From the NCBI GenBank assembly GCA_910583945.1, contig CAJTYF010000015.1, positions 1 to 31,575 of the forward strand: a stretch of DNA of 31,575 nucleotides. The letters run 5' to 3'. This DNA is from an uncultured Bacilli bacterium (GTDB lineage Bacteria; Bacillota_I; Bacilli_A; RF39; UBA660). Under the pieces are notes generated by a model. The model did not search any database. It was given only the letters and a program-made list of their open reading frames with translations, and was not told where the DNA came from. The position numbers and the translations under genes were made by a program. Below are positions 30,732 to 31,575 of this stretch, one piece after another (within the stretch, counting starts at the first letter, position 1; each line of letters starts with the position of its first letter).

Positions 30732-31385
30732 CTAAAATAAAAAAAGAGAGGTCTTCTCTTTAGTTAAAAATTTGGGCTTAAAAATTTTATTAAGGGATTG
30801 TTGTTGTTCAAGATAAGGTTTAATATCATAATCAACAAAATATGAAAAATTTTGATAAGGAACAGCAGTTTTATTTTGAATAATCTCTAAAATTTCCTTT
30901 TCATTTGTCCCAGTATATAACGCTACTTTCCAAGTATAATTTGCACATTCATCTAAGTGATGAGTAATAAATTCCTCAATTTGATAAATATTTTTTAAAG
31001 AAGCAACATATTCTTTTCCATCATCATTTATTTTAAAAGCATAATAGCCTACAATAATACCAGATTTATTGGTGTAACCTAATGGTTTTGTATCGTAAAT
31101 GGAAGTATAATACGGGATAAGTCCAGGATTTTCATAATAATTTCCTAAAGTCAAAATTAAATTTATCTGTTCTTCTAAAGAAGGACTTTTTGTGTCATCC
31201 AAAACTTCAAAATTAAATTTTTCAAATTTCGAAAAAGGATTGGGTTCAGAATATTCACTAACTTCTATTGGATGAGGAACATCCTTTGAACTATGGGGTA
31301 TCTCTTTTATTGAAGATTTTTCTTTTAGGAAAATATTACAAAAAACTAATTGCAATAACATTCCCCACAAAAGAATTCTTCTCAT
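30732..31385 (-). CDS. Unknown membrane-anchored or secreted protein next to oriC
   Basis: I do not recognise this 217-residue protein. It begins MRRILLWGMLLQLVFCNIF, a positively charged start plus hydrophobic stretch, so it is likely exported or anchored; the Cys after LVF is a poor lipobox. A Ser/Pro/Glu-rich linker follows, then a mixed domain (IIVGYYAFKINDDGKEYVAS ... WKVALYTGTNEKEILEII) with aromatic residues. The ATG follows AAAGG, but the same frame stays open upstream to 31563 with a plausible hydrophilic sequence (LKKEDLRELNTETIKKLLNK) and no normal start codon, so the true N-terminus may be longer or broken. The last residues are encoded in its own terminator. Bacillus has rpmH divergent at this place; here the neighbour points into oriC. 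Confidence 0.6.
   Translation of the reverse strand: MRRILLWGMLLQLVFCNIFLKEKSSIKEIPHSSKDVPHPIEVSEYSEPNPFSKFEKFNFEVLDDTKSPSLEEQINLILTLGNYYENPGLIPYYTSIYDTKPLGYTNKSGIIVGYYAFKINDDGKEYVASLKNIYQIEEFITHHLDECANYTWKVALYTGTNEKEILEIIQNKTAVPYQNFSYFVDYDIKPYLEQQQSLNKIFKPKFLTKEKTSLFLF
30739..30761 (-). terminator. Intrinsic terminator of the gene next to oriC
   Basis: AAAGAGA (30755-30761) and TCTCTTT (30743-30749) form a 7-bp stem with a 5-base loop, followed by a T run. It overlaps the last codons of the gene and shields oriC from incoming transcription. Confidence 0.85.
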
Positions 31386-31575
31386 ATAATAGTTTGATGA
31401 CCTTTCAATTGGTTTTTTATTTAAAAGTTTTTTTATCGTTTCAGTATTTAGTTCTCTAAGGTCTTCTTTTTTTAAAGGAGTACCAGATTGATAGGAAACT
31501 CGAACTTTCGAGTAACAATAGAGATAGTGTAATGAATTGTCGGGAAAAGCCAGAAAAGAAAATCAAGATAGATGA

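Noticed and set aside
31498..31513. tRNA T-arm (GTTCGAGT) near the right edge
   Set aside because: It is just a local ACTCGAA/TTCGAGT hairpin in AT-rich sequence with no anticodon or acceptor arms.
1..31575. CRISPR arrays, insertion sequences or prophage
   Set aside because: No regularly spaced repeats, transposase, integrase or phage structural genes were seen.
1..31575. Mollicutes-type code with TGA as tryptophan
   Set aside because: Tryptophan is TGG throughout the conserved genes, and TGA ends normal-length proteins such as spoVT and ricT.

Overview
The window is AT-rich low-GC Gram-positive (Bacillota, Bacilli-like) chromosome spanning a replication origin. The order dnaA-dnaN-(comK-like)-recF-gyrB-gyrA, then SRP RNA-tadA-dnaX-ebfC-recR-bofA-holB-ricT-trmN6-pth-mfd-spoVT, then metG-tatD-3D protein-rsmA-yabG-veg-spoVG, is a compressed version of the origin side of the Bacillus subtilis chromosome. 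The standard code applies: TGA is used as a stop. Sporulation-linked genes (bofA, spoVT, yabG, spoVG) point to a spore former or a recent descendant of one. Species cannot be fixed from the sequence; an Erysipelotrichia-like or uncultured gut Bacilli lineage is my guess.

Layout, right to left (nearly everything is on the minus strand, transcribed away from the origin). 30732-31385: unknown, probably membrane-anchored or secreted protein. 30490-30700: oriC with a dense cluster of DnaA boxes, mostly TTATCAACA/TTATTAACA; a second cluster lies between dnaA and dnaN. 21606-30400: dnaA, dnaN, a ComK-family gene where B. subtilis has yaaA, then recF-gyrB-gyrA from their own extended -10 promoter. 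20762-21605: a gene-poor segment with three consensus parS sites and, at its end, a short SRP RNA gene. 11320-20742: a replication, repair and translation cluster. 8094-10640: a T-box-controlled operon (threonine-aldolase-like enzyme, AlaX editing protein, P-loop kinase-like protein), followed by metG. 1783-6340: a broken methyltransferase-like gene, then tatD to spoVG. 1-1773: an accessory left end with a divergently placed XRE regulator, a frameshifted membrane-anchored surface-type protein, and at the very edge a promoter, ribosome binding site and ATG followed by a G10 tract that would switch the reading frame.

Most notable points: a comK-like competence regulator inside the origin operon; a parS site that also forms the hairpin of a terminator-like structure after gyrA; DnaA with a changed recognition motif (GGKNHATV) beside variant DnaA boxes; two DnaA-box-like sites in and beside the recF-gyrBA promoter; GyrB with Asn where quinolone-susceptible enzymes have Asp; and homopolymer tracts suggesting phase variation at the left end. 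Several start codons were moved from the longest open frame to starts supported by ribosome binding sites.
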